Below are positions 26,180-34,161 of a stretch of DNA of 64,000 nucleotides, one piece after another. Source of the stretch: Rhodobacterales bacterium RIFCSPHIGHO2_02_FULL_62_130 (GTDB taxonomy: Bacteria; Pseudomonadota; Alphaproteobacteria; Rhodobacterales; Rhodobacteraceae); NCBI GenBank assembly GCA_001828855.1, contig MHZT01000051.1:1-64000 (forward strand), read 5' to 3'. Below the pieces are notes generated by a model. It was not told the DNA's origin. It did no database searches and was given only the letters and a program-made list of their open reading frames with translations. The translations under genes and the position numbers were made by a program. How positions within the stretch are numbered: position 1 is the stretch's first letter; every line of letters starts with the position of its first letter.

Positions 26180-26842
26180 ATGGAAATTTTTACCACCGCC
26201 GGACTATACGCGCTGCTACAGGTCATCATGATTGACCTTGTTCTGGCGGGGGACAACGCCATCGTGATCGGCCTTGCGGCCGCAGGTCTGCCCAAAGAAC
26301 AGCGGACAAAGGCAATTCTTGTCGGCATCATTGCCGCAACCGTGATGCGTATTTTCTTCGCGCTGATCACGACGCAGCTTCTGGCCATCGTGGGTTTGCT
26401 TCTGGCCGGTGGCGTGCTGCTGCTCTGGGTCTGCTGGAAGATGTGGCGCGAACTGCGGATGAGCAATGCCGATGACCATAACGTCGATGAGGTTCTGGCA
26501 AACGCCGATCTGAACGCAGACGGCACCATCGCGGGTGGCGTGCCGAATAAGACCTTCAAGCAGGCCGCTTGGCAGATCGTGATCGCCGACGTGTCGATGT
26601 CTTTGGACAACGTGCTGGCCGTGGCCGGTGCCGCGCGCGAGCATCCGACGGTTCTGGTGATCGGTCTGGTGCTGTCGATTGCGCTGATGGGCCTTGCCGC
26701 GACCTTCATCGCGCGTCTGCTGCACAAGCACCGCTGGATTGCCTATGTCGGCCTTGCGATCATCCTTTACGTCGCGGTTGACATGATCTGGCGCGGCTGG
26801 ACCGAAGTGCAGCCGATTGTGATGTCGGCGCTGGCGACCTGA
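26180..26842 (+). CDS. TerC family membrane protein (YjbE-like)
   Basis: The 220-residue protein has about six to seven helices and the duplicated acidic motif of the TerC family: DLVLAGDNAIVIGLA near residue 19 and DVSMSLDNVLAVAG near residue 137. These motifs are linked to Mn(II)/metal export and to metalation of secreted enzymes. The central loop (residues about 92-118) is Asp/Asn-rich (NADDHNVDE, NADLNADGT) and looks like a possible metal-binding linker. No yybP-ykoY riboswitch is recognised in the 111-base leader. Confidence 0.87.
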   Translation: MEIFTTAGLYALLQVIMIDLVLAGDNAIVIGLAAAGLPKEQRTKAILVGIIAATVMRIFFALITTQLLAIVGLLLAGGVLLLWVCWKMWRELRMSNADDHNVDEVLANADLNADGTIAGGVPNKTFKQAAWQIVIADVSMSLDNVLAVAGAAREHPTVLVIGLVLSIALMGLAATFIARLLHKHRWIAYVGLAIILYVAVDMIWRGWTEVQPIVMSALAT

Positions 26843-26851
26843 ACCCTTTGC

Positions 26852-26873
26852 GCCAGCCCCTGACCGGGCTGGC
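26852..26873. terminator. hairpin downstream of terC
   Basis: GCCAGCCC, a 6-base loop and GGGCTGGC form a perfect 8-bp stem ten bases after the terC stop. It lacks a T tract. Confidence 0.5.
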
Positions 26874-26899
26874 CGCACATATGGAATAGGCCAGGCTTT

Positions 26900-26925
26900 G
26901 GGTGTGATCCGTCAGGGTCACACCC
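26900..26925. terminator. convergent terminator
   Basis: GGGTGTGA, a 10-base loop and TCACACCC form a stem followed by TTTGTGTTT. It lies between convergent genes ending at 26842 and 26934, so it can end the terC transcript. Confidence 0.65.
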
Positions 26926-26933
26926 TTTGTGTT

Positions 26934-27713
26934 TCAAGGGCGGCGCAGAAGGGCGGCTTTGCGGGCCTTGACCTCGGCATCCGGCAAGGTGCTGCGGTTC
27001 AGGGCAAGCAGTTCTGCCGATAGATCGGCGCTGCGGCCTGCGTTCCTGACGCCTATATCGCGGATGCTGGCGCGCAAGCCGGCGGGCAGGTACAGCAGGC
27101 GGAGGACGGCCTCGGCAGGTCCGGCGGGTTCGGCCTGTATCTCCTCCAGTGCCACCGACGTTAGCGTGGCACGGGGCAGGGCGGTGGTCAGATTGGCGAT
27201 CAGAGCCGGAAAATCGGCGGCCTTGGCACAGGTGCTGCGGAAACTGTCTAAATCCTCGGTCACTCGATAGCCCGCCAGATTGTGCCGCCATGCCGAGTAA
27301 AGCCAGCTTTCGGCATCGCGGGTGGTGTAAAGGAAGTGCTGTTCGGCCTTGGCCCCGAACACCGCTTTGACGCAGGCAGACATTGCTTGGGCCAAGGGCA
27401 GGGCCGCGCTGTAATCGTTGATGCCTTTCTTGCCGGGGGTGCGGCCCGACAGCCCTTCGCAAGACAGGATCAGGGTCTGGTGGCCCTCGGTGGCCAGCCT
27501 TTCGCACAGCGCCACAAAGGCCGCATTAAACCCCGCCAGATCGAAGGGATCGCCCCCCACGGCAAAGCGGGTGGCGCGTTTCAGGACATCCGCCATCTCG
27601 TCATGCAGGACAAGGCGGGCATGGGGCAGAAGGGCCGCGCGGTGGCGGGCAAGGATTGCTTGCAGGCTGGAGGTGCCGGTCTTGTGGAACCCCGCATGCA
27701 GGATAATCCGCAT
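26934..27713 (-). CDS. sulfotransferase-like protein of unknown function
   Basis: The 259-residue protein starts with a beta strand and a P-loop-like GFHKTGTSSLQ (residues 8-18), which matches the 5'-phosphosulfate-binding loop of PAPS-dependent sulfotransferases. The 3' site may be the YTTRDAESWLYSAW segment (Arg then Ser, residues about 129-142). No other domain is recognisable. The gene starts three bases after the stop of the DadA-like oxidase gene, so it is probably co-transcribed. No transporter or glycan gene is adjacent, so the acceptor is unknown and the assignment rests on the loop motif. Confidence 0.6.
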   Translation of the reverse strand: MRIILHAGFHKTGTSSLQAILARHRAALLPHARLVLHDEMADVLKRATRFAVGGDPFDLAGFNAAFVALCERLATEGHQTLILSCEGLSGRTPGKKGINDYSAALPLAQAMSACVKAVFGAKAEQHFLYTTRDAESWLYSAWRHNLAGYRVTEDLDSFRSTCAKAADFPALIANLTTALPRATLTSVALEEIQAEPAGPAEAVLRLLYLPAGLRASIRDIGVRNAGRSADLSAELLALNRSTLPDAEVKARKAALLRRP

Positions 27714-27716
27714 CGG

Positions 27717-28958
27717 CTAGAACCGTGTCGGAAGGTAGGGTGTCAGATCCAGTTCTGGCGCGCGCCCTGCCACCAGCGCCGCGACCAGCCGCGCTGTGAT
27801 CGGGGCCAGCGTCAGGCCGATATGGCCGTGGCCATAGGCGTGGATCACCTCGAGGCCTGCGCGCGACGCACCGATGACGGGCAGAGAATCCGGCATTGAC
27901 GGACGGAAGCCCATCCATGTGCGGTCAGGCTCTCCAAGATCAGGGAAGATCGCCCGTGCGCCTTCAACCAGTTTGGCGATGCGGTGGGGCGAGGGCGGCA
28001 GGGCCAGCCCGCCCAACTCCACCGTGCCAGCGACCCGCAAACGCCCCTGCATCGGACACAGGTAGAAGCCGCGCGTGGTGGGGCAGGTCGGTCGGGTCAG
28101 GCGCGGTTTGGCCATATCCCATTCGACGTGATAGCCGCGCTCGGTGTCCAGTGGCACGCGGTCGCCCGCGCTGCGGGCCAGTGTGCGGCTATGCGCCCCC
28201 GCCGCGATGATGACAGTGCGCGCATGCAGCCGCATCCCCGGCCCTTCGACGATGGTGCCGTCGAACTGGCGGGTGATTGTCTCGGCGCGGGCTTGGATGA
28301 AACCAGCGTGCTGGAACACATGCTCGGCCAGATAGGCCACCATATGGCCCGGATCGGAGAGGAACACGGCCTTGGGGAAATAGGCCGCTCCGCCCTCGAC
28401 CGCAGGCAGGTTCGGCTCCATCTGCGCCAAGGTGTCGGGGTCTATCAACTCAACCGTGATGCCTTGGGTGCGGCGGAAGGCCATGTCGGCCTCGGCGGCG
28501 CGGTAGGCAGCGGCGGTTTCGTAAAGGTACAGGCAGCCCCGCCGCTGCATCAGATCGGTCGCGCCGATCCTTTCGGCCAAACCCTCCCACGACGGGCAGG
28601 CATCGGCAACAAGCGCTGCAATCGCCGCCGCATTGCGACGGGTGGCTGCAGGCAGCGACTGGCGGGCAAAGCGCATCAGCCACGGCGCAAGGCTGGGCAG
28701 CGCCTCGCGCCGGATCGCAAGCGGGGAATTCTTGTCGAACAGCAAGGACGGCAGGTTTTTCAACACATCGGGCGAGCCGACCGGCATCACCGCATAATCT
28801 GCGATGGTGCCGGCATTGCCATAGCTGGCCCCCATACCGGGGGTGTCGGGATCAACCAGCACCACATCGCGGCCTTCAGCGATCAGCGCCTCGGCTATGG
28901 CAAGCCCTACGACCCCCGCCCCCAGAATGGCGATATCGGTGGTCATGTGCTGCATCAT
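27717..28958 (-). CDS. DadA-like FAD-dependent amino acid dehydrogenase/oxidase
   Basis: The 413-residue flavoprotein has an N-terminal FAD motif IAILGAGVVGLAIAEALIAEG, a DAO-family core and a C-terminal WMGFRPSMPDSLPVIG segment typical of D-amino-acid dehydrogenase (DadA), ending in YGHGHIGLTLAP. Such enzymes oxidise D-amino acids or N-substituted glycines, passing electrons to the respiratory chain or oxygen. Clustered ATGs at 28958, 28955 and 28946 are possible starts, none with a strong ribosome-binding site. It lies downstream of the alcohol dehydrogenase gene beyond a terminator-like hairpin. It may oxidise the amino acid released by the proposed gamma-glutamyl pathway. Confidence 0.83.
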   Translation of the reverse strand: MMQHMTTDIAILGAGVVGLAIAEALIAEGRDVVLVDPDTPGMGASYGNAGTIADYAVMPVGSPDVLKNLPSLLFDKNSPLAIRREALPSLAPWLMRFARQSLPAATRRNAAAIAALVADACPSWEGLAERIGATDLMQRRGCLYLYETAAAYRAAEADMAFRRTQGITVELIDPDTLAQMEPNLPAVEGGAAYFPKAVFLSDPGHMVAYLAEHVFQHAGFIQARAETITRQFDGTIVEGPGMRLHARTVIIAAGAHSRTLARSAGDRVPLDTERGYHVEWDMAKPRLTRPTCPTTRGFYLCPMQGRLRVAGTVELGGLALPPSPHRIAKLVEGARAIFPDLGEPDRTWMGFRPSMPDSLPVIGASRAGLEVIHAYGHGHIGLTLAPITARLVAALVAGRAPELDLTPYLPTRF

Positions 28959-28995
28959 AGGTAAGGTCCGTCGGTCTTTGGCGTGCTGGGCAAGA

Positions 28996-29042
28996 CTGAC
29001 AGCCCTTCGCGGCGGGGGCAAGCCGCTGCAAAGGGCTGTCAG
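28996..29042 (-). terminator. hairpin after the alcohol dehydrogenase gene
   Basis: CTGACAGCCCTT and AAGGGCTGTCAG form a perfect 12-bp stem around a GC-rich loop, starting nine bases after the Fe-ADH stop. There is no T tract, so it may reduce read-through into the oxidase gene rather than end the transcript. Confidence 0.6.
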
Positions 29043-29051
29043 CGAAACGGG

Positions 29052-30212
29052 TTACATACAGGCGCCAAACAGGGCGCGGGTGTTTTCCGATGTCATGACA
29101 ACGGGGTTGCCGCCGCAGGACGGGTCTTCCAGCGCCATGTCGGTCAGCATGTCCAGATCTTCGGGTTTCACGCCGAGGGCGGTCAGGTTGGCGGGAATGT
29201 TCAACTCGGCCCGCAGCGCCATGATCGCGGCGCGGAAGCCATCAAACCCGCCCGCAATGCCCAGATAGGCGGCGGCTTTCTCGATCCGGTCCTCGATTGC
29301 GGCGCGGTTCATGTCCAGCACCATCGGCATCACAACGGCATTGGTGGTGCCGTGGTGGGTGCCGTAAACCGCGCCAATCGGGTGCGAGAGCGAGTGGATC
29401 GCCCCCAGACCCTTCTGGAAGGCCACGGCCCCCATCGCCGCCGCCGACATCATGTGTGCGCGGGCGTCCAGATCGTTGGGGTTGGCGTAGACCTTCGGCA
29501 GGTTTTCAAACACCAGCCGCATGCCCTCAAGGGCGATGCCTTGGCTCATCGGGTGGTAGAACGGGCTGGAGTAAGCCTCAAGGCAATGGGCCAGCGCATC
29601 CATGCCTGTGCCTGCGGTGATGAAGCGCGGCATCCCCACCGTCAGCGCGGGGTCGCAGATCGTGACCACGGGCAGCAGTTTCGGATGGAAGATGATCTTT
29701 TTCTTATGCGTGACCGAATTGGTCAGAACGCCTGCGCGGCCCACTTCGGACCCCGTGCCTGCGGTCGTCGGCACAGCGATGATCGGCGCGATTTTCGACG
29801 CATCGGCGCGGGTATACCAGTCGTCCACGTCCTCAAGGTCCCAGACCGAAAGATCGGCGCGCTGATGCGCCATCAGGGCGATCATCTTGCCCAGATCAAG
29901 CGCCGAACCGCCGCCAAAGCAGATCACGCCGTCATGGCCACCGGCCAGATAGGCGGCGATGCCGTCGGCCATGTTGGTTTCATTCGGGTTCGGATCAACT
30001 TCCGAGAATACAGCGGTGCCAAGGCCCGCGGCCTTCAGGACCGCCACCGCCTCGGCGGTGATCGGAAGTGATGCCAGCGCCTTGTCGGTCACGAACAGCG
30101 GCTTTTTCACGCCTGCGCCCGCGCAATGCTCGGCCAGTTCGGCAATCCGGCCCACGCCGAATTTGATTGCGGTCGGGTAGGACCAGTTCCGGTTGGGAAC
30201 GTTATGGGTCAT
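29052..30212 (-). CDS. iron-containing alcohol dehydrogenase
   Basis: The 386-residue group III (iron-type) alcohol dehydrogenase has the NAD motif FGGGSALDLGK and PTTAGTGSE. Metal ligands are expected at Asp in CDPALT, His in MDALAHCLEAY, and His in HSLSHPIGA and GTHHG. It reversibly oxidises a primary alcohol to an aldehyde. The ATG at 30212 follows AAGGTGA and overlaps the aldehyde dehydrogenase stop by ATGA (30209-30212), so alcohol and aldehyde oxidation are coupled. With the GS-like ligase upstream, the substrate could be a gamma-glutamylated amino alcohol; this is inferred. Confidence 0.9.
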   Translation of the reverse strand: MTHNVPNRNWSYPTAIKFGVGRIAELAEHCAGAGVKKPLFVTDKALASLPITAEAVAVLKAAGLGTAVFSEVDPNPNETNMADGIAAYLAGGHDGVICFGGGSALDLGKMIALMAHQRADLSVWDLEDVDDWYTRADASKIAPIIAVPTTAGTGSEVGRAGVLTNSVTHKKKIIFHPKLLPVVTICDPALTVGMPRFITAGTGMDALAHCLEAYSSPFYHPMSQGIALEGMRLVFENLPKVYANPNDLDARAHMMSAAAMGAVAFQKGLGAIHSLSHPIGAVYGTHHGTTNAVVMPMVLDMNRAAIEDRIEKAAAYLGIAGGFDGFRAAIMALRAELNIPANLTALGVKPEDLDMLTDMALEDPSCGGNPVVMTSENTRALFGACM

Positions 30213-31594
30213 TTCGTCACCTTCTTCAGATGGTAGGATTTCGGACGGGTCACCGAATGGAACCCAAGATAAGACAGGCTGTTGCCGCGGCCGGTATCCT
30301 TGCAGCCGGTCCAGCACAGGGCCGGATCAAGGTAATCGGCGCGGTTCATAAAGATGGTGCCGGTTTCGATCTGCGCGCCGATTTCGGCAGCGACATCAGG
30401 GCTTTGCGTCCAGATTGAGGCGGTCAGACCGTAAGGCGAGTCGTTCATCAGCGCAATCGCTTCGGCATCATCCTTGACCTTCATGATGCCGACCACGGGG
30501 CCGAAGGACTCCTCCATCATCACCCGCATCGAGTGGTTCACATCGACAAGAATCTGCGGGGCAAGATAGGCGCCGCCATCATCGGCAGGGAACAGCGCGG
30601 GATCGATCAGGGGTTTGGCGCCTGCGGCAATCGCCTCGGCAATCTGCGAGCGGACCACGGCAGCAAAGCGTTTGTTCGCCATCGGCCCAAGGGTCGATGC
30701 CGCGTCAAACGGATTGCCCAGCGTCAGGCCCTTGACCCAAGCCACGGCCTTTTCCACGAAGGCGTCATAGAGGGATTCATGCACATAAATCCGCTCGATC
30801 CCGCAGCAGCACTGGCCCGCGTTATACATCGCACCATCCATCAGCGTATCGACCGCCGCGTCCAGATCGGCATCGGCGCGGACATAGCCGGGGTCCTTGC
30901 CGCCCAGTTCCAGCCCAAGGCCGGTGAAAGTGCCTGCGGCGGCCTTCTCCATCGCCACACCGCCCGCGACCGAGCCGGTGAAGTTCACGAAATTGAACGC
31001 CCGCGCGCCGATCAGGTGTTCGGTGGTGGCATGATCCAGCACGACGTTCTGGAACACATCCTCGGGGATGCCCGCAGCGTGGAAGGCCTCGGCCAGACGC
31101 TCGCCCACCAGCAGGGTTTGGCTGGCGTGTTTCAGGATCACGGTGTTGCCCGCGATCAGGGCAGGGGCCAGCGTGTTGATCGTGGTCAGGTAGGGGTAAT
31201 TCCACGGGGCGACGATGAATACCACGCCCACGGCCTCACGCGCCAGATAGCGGCGGAATTTCTCGGAATCTTCAATGACATGCGGGGCGAGAGTGGCTTC
31301 GGCGATCTCGGACATGTAGTTGGTGCGGTCATTCACGCCGCCAAACTCGCCGCCGAAACGGGTGGGGCGGCCCATCTGCCATGCCAGTTCGTCCACCAGC
31401 ACGTCTTTCTTCTCGATCAGCTTGGCGACACCGGCTTTGACCAGCGCGATCCGCTCGGCCAAGGGGCGCGCGGCCCAAGCCTTTTGCGCGGCCTTTGCGC
31501 GTGCGGCGGCGGCGATGGCGGCCTCGCGCGAGAGGGGCATCCGCTCGGCATAGACCGAACCGTCCACCGGAGAAATCAGTTGTATGGCTTTCAT
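30209..31594 (-). CDS. aldehyde dehydrogenase family protein
   Basis: The 461-residue NAD(P)-dependent enzyme has the WNYP motif (APWNYPYLT), NFTGSVAGG, the general-base Glu in LGLELGGKDPGYV, a catalytic Cys in NAGQCCCGIERIYVH (three consecutive Cys) and the ESFGPVVGI motif. It oxidises an aldehyde to the acid. Its stop overlaps the Fe-ADH start by four bases. The leader holds an inverted pair of family B repeats (31605-31661). The order GS-like ligase, ALDH, ADH resembles gamma-glutamyl amine/amino-alcohol pathways. Confidence 0.92.
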   Translation of the reverse strand: MKAIQLISPVDGSVYAERMPLSREAAIAAAARAKAAQKAWAARPLAERIALVKAGVAKLIEKKDVLVDELAWQMGRPTRFGGEFGGVNDRTNYMSEIAEATLAPHVIEDSEKFRRYLAREAVGVVFIVAPWNYPYLTTINTLAPALIAGNTVILKHASQTLLVGERLAEAFHAAGIPEDVFQNVVLDHATTEHLIGARAFNFVNFTGSVAGGVAMEKAAAGTFTGLGLELGGKDPGYVRADADLDAAVDTLMDGAMYNAGQCCCGIERIYVHESLYDAFVEKAVAWVKGLTLGNPFDAASTLGPMANKRFAAVVRSQIAEAIAAGAKPLIDPALFPADDGGAYLAPQILVDVNHSMRVMMEESFGPVVGIMKVKDDAEAIALMNDSPYGLTASIWTQSPDVAAEIGAQIETGTIFMNRADYLDPALCWTGCKDTGRGNSLSYLGFHSVTRPKSYHLKKVTK

Positions 31595-31604
31595 AACTTA
31601 CCTC

Positions 31605-31661
31605 GTAGGTCGGGGTTCACCCCGACGATCTGTCGCCATGTCGGGGTGAACCCCGACCTAC
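31605..31661. repeat. family B repeats in perfect inverted orientation
   Basis: Two 22-base units (31605-31626 and 31640-31661) are exact reverse complements separated by 13 bases. Each contains the self-complementary core GTCGGGGTTCACCCCGAC. The pair lies eleven bases upstream of the aldehyde dehydrogenase start, inside its leader, and could form a long cruciform or RNA hairpin. Confidence 0.8.
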
Positions 31662-31716
31662 AATTTTCAGCCATCGCATCGGGCTGACCGGCGCGGTGGC
31701 GTCGTTGTCTCGTTTT

Positions 31717-31734
31717 GTCGGGGTTCACCCCGAC
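31717..31734. repeat. family B repeat, core only
   Basis: An isolated GTCGGGGTTCACCCCGAC core lies 15 bases downstream of the GS-family gene stop at 31750. As a 7-8 bp stem it may also act as a terminator for that gene. Confidence 0.7.
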
Positions 31735-31749
31735 ATGATCCGCCAAACC

Positions 31750-33129
31750 TTACGCGCGTTCCAACAAACGCTGCACTTCGAAATCGGTCACAACGCGGTC
31801 AGTTTCCGAAATCTCCCACTGGGCGGCGTGGTGGTAGTGGTCGATCACATCATCGCCAAAGGCCGCGCGCAGCATGGCTGAACCGGTCAGCAGGCTGGCC
31901 GCCTCGCGCAGGTTATGCGGGATTTCGCGGATACCGGCGGTGTTATACATGTCGCCCGACATTTCCGGTTCAAGCTCCATCTTGCCCTCGATCCCCGCAA
32001 GCCCTGCGGCCAGCAGCGCGGCACAGGCAAGATAGGGGTTCACATCGCTGCCCGGAATGCGACATTCCACCCGCACCGCCTTGGAATGCACGCCACAAAC
32101 GCGGAAACCTGCAGTGCGGTTGTCGGCACTCCATACTGCCTTGGTGGGGGCGAACATGCCGACGGTGAACCGCTTGTAGCTGTTCACGTAAGGCGCCAGA
32201 AACGCGGTGATCTCGCCCGCATGGGACAGTTGCCCCGCCATATAGTGCTTCATCAGCGCCGACATGCCGTGCTTGTCGTCATGATCGGCAAAAGCCGCCT
32301 TGCCGTCCTTGGTCCACAGGCTTTGGTGGATATGGCTGGAAGACCCCGCCTTGCGGTGGTCATACTTGGCCATGAAGGTCACCGACTTGCCCTTGGTCCA
32401 AGCGATTTCCTTGACGCTGTTCTTGACGATCACATGGTTGTCGGCCGTATCCAGCGCGTCGGAGTAGCGGTAGTTGATCTCTTCCTGCCCCGCGTCCGCT
32501 TCTCCCTTCGAGTTTTCGACCGGAATACCCGCATCGTAAAGCCCGTTGCGGATGGCGCGCATCACGTCTTCTTCCTTGGTCGTCTGGAAGATGTGGTAAT
32601 CCTCGTTATAGGATGACACCGGTTTCAGATCGCGCAGGCCGCCGTCGCGCAGGTTTTCGTAAGAATTTTCAAACAGGTAGAACTCCAGCTCCGTCGCCAT
32701 CATCGGCTCGAAGCCCAAGGCGCGGGCGCGGGCGACCTGTTTCTTCAGGATCGCGCGGGGGCTGTGCGGAACCTCATGGCCGTGGTGGTCCAGCGTGTCA
32801 CCCAGCACCAGCGCGGTGCCCGGCAGCCACGGGATGCGGCGCAGGGTGGACAGATCGGGTTTCAGCACATAGTCGCCATAGCCGGTCTGCCAGCTGCTGG
32901 ATTTATAGCCCTGAACCGTGTTCATTTCCATATCGACGGTCAGCAGATAGTTGCAGCAATGGGTTTCTTCATACCCGCCATTCACGAAGAAGGCGGCGTG
33001 AAAGCGTTTGCCCATCAGGCGGCCTTGCATGTCGATCCCGCAGACAAGAACGGTATCAATCTCGCCAGCGGCGACGGCGGCTTTCAGGTTTTCTAATGTC
33101 AGATTGCCGGGCATATTAGGGTTCTCCAC
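31750..33129 (-). CDS. glutamine synthetase family ligase (gamma-glutamyl-amine synthesis type)
   Basis: The 459-residue GS-fold protein has GIDMQGRLMGKR near the N terminus, metal-binding ATELEFYLFE, GEADAGQEEINYR, the ATP-site GSSSHIHQSLW (His-x-His), TVGMFAPTKAVWSADNRTAGFR and RVECRIPGSDVNPYL. It lacks the length and adenylylation loop of GlnA, and its neighbours are catabolic (aldehyde and alcohol dehydrogenases, amidohydrolase, RpiR regulator). It therefore probably ligates glutamate to an amine or amino alcohol. Alternative start ATGs are at 33129 and 33114. It is distinct from the second GS-like ligase at 16990. Confidence 0.85.
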   Translation of the reverse strand: MENPNMPGNLTLENLKAAVAAGEIDTVLVCGIDMQGRLMGKRFHAAFFVNGGYEETHCCNYLLTVDMEMNTVQGYKSSSWQTGYGDYVLKPDLSTLRRIPWLPGTALVLGDTLDHHGHEVPHSPRAILKKQVARARALGFEPMMATELEFYLFENSYENLRDGGLRDLKPVSSYNEDYHIFQTTKEEDVMRAIRNGLYDAGIPVENSKGEADAGQEEINYRYSDALDTADNHVIVKNSVKEIAWTKGKSVTFMAKYDHRKAGSSSHIHQSLWTKDGKAAFADHDDKHGMSALMKHYMAGQLSHAGEITAFLAPYVNSYKRFTVGMFAPTKAVWSADNRTAGFRVCGVHSKAVRVECRIPGSDVNPYLACAALLAAGLAGIEGKMELEPEMSGDMYNTAGIREIPHNLREAASLLTGSAMLRAAFGDDVIDHYHHAAQWEISETDRVVTDFEVQRLLERA

Positions 33130-33229
33130 TGTTGGTTGCCCCGATATTTTGCGGGGTCTTTATCAGGTCTAGGCGGCGCGAACGGTCAAAGACGCGGTGC
33201 GCCGGATCAAATCTTGTGCAGCGGCGGTT

Positions 33230-34015
33230 TTATCCGGCCTTCGCCTGCTTCTGGATTTCGACCAGCCCCATATTGAGAACCGGAGCCAGTGCCTCGGCCA
33301 TCGCCTCTTCGGCTTCGGGCGAGCCGATCAGATCGTTGCGGATTTCCAGCATGGCGTTGGGCAGGCCATAGGGCGTGGCCAGAACGCGCAGGCTGTGGGT
33401 GACATCATCGGCTGCCGAATAGGGGGCGTTCAGTTCCACGCGCAGGTTGGTTGTGGCTTGGGCGGCGGCAAGGATCGCCTTGGCATAGGACGGGTCGGCA
33501 TCATGGATCACACCGAATTCGACGCTGCGGCTTTGGCCGAAATAGACGGGTGTAAAGGAATGGATGGTGACGATCACAGGCCGTTGCCCGCGCGCGATGC
33601 GTTCCACAATCAGCCCATGCGCCGCGTTATGGAAGGGCAGATAGACGCTTTGCGTGCGTGCCAGACGTTCCTCGGCGGAAATAGCGGCATTGCCCGGAAT
33701 GTCATGCACTTCGGACCTTGAGGGCATCGCCCCCGCCATGTCAGGCGCGCGGTTGCAATCGTAGACCAGACGGCTGACCGGCGCATGGATCAGCACCGCA
33801 TCCAGTCGCCGCGCCAACCCCCGCGCCAACCCCAAAGCGCCCGGATCCCACGCGATATGGGCGCGGCGTTGATCCGGCGAAAGGCCCAGATCGCCCCAGC
33901 GCGGCGGGATCAGATTGGACGCATGTTCGCAGACCAGAACGATCCGGCCCGAGGCATCGGCATTCTCGATCACGGGCGGATACAGGTCCGCTGGTTGTTT
34001 GACACTTGCTCGCAT
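33230..34015 (-). CDS. N-formylglutamate amidohydrolase family protein
   Basis: The 261-residue protein belongs to the FGase (HutG-type) family: VLVCEHASNLIPP near residue 26 with an expected metal site, IAWDPGA, DCNRAPD, VTIHSFTPVYFG and LNAPYSAADD. Known members cleave N-formyl-L-glutamate in histidine degradation, but no hut genes are here. Sitting first in a cluster with a GS-family ligase and two dehydrogenases, it may instead hydrolyse a gamma-glutamyl or N-acyl-glutamate-like amide, releasing glutamate. It is divergent from the RpiR regulator gene with a candidate operator between them. Confidence 0.85.
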   Translation of the reverse strand: MRASVKQPADLYPPVIENADASGRIVLVCEHASNLIPPRWGDLGLSPDQRRAHIAWDPGALGLARGLARRLDAVLIHAPVSRLVYDCNRAPDMAGAMPSRSEVHDIPGNAAISAEERLARTQSVYLPFHNAAHGLIVERIARGQRPVIVTIHSFTPVYFGQSRSVEFGVIHDADPSYAKAILAAAQATTNLRVELNAPYSAADDVTHSLRVLATPYGLPNAMLEIRNDLIGSPEAEEAMAEALAPVLNMGLVEIQKQAKAG

Positions 34016-34070
34016 GGCAGCGAGTCATCTCCCTTTTTCTTTTCAGGCTGTCGCGTTGCTTCGATCCTGT

Positions 34071-34085
34071 CAAGAATGTTTCTTG
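34071..34085. promoter_or_regulatory. candidate operator of the RpiR regulator
   Basis: CAAGAA-TGT-TTCTTG is a perfect inverted repeat in the 146-base region between the divergent amidohydrolase gene (start 34015) and the RpiR gene (start 34162). The position suits control of both directions. Binding is inferred only. Confidence 0.45.
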
Positions 34086-34161
34086 GGGCGCGGCTCTGTT
34101 ACGATGTTTTCCAAATGGGAATTCTGCATTAGGCTTCGGCGTGCAGAAGGCGGGGGATGGC

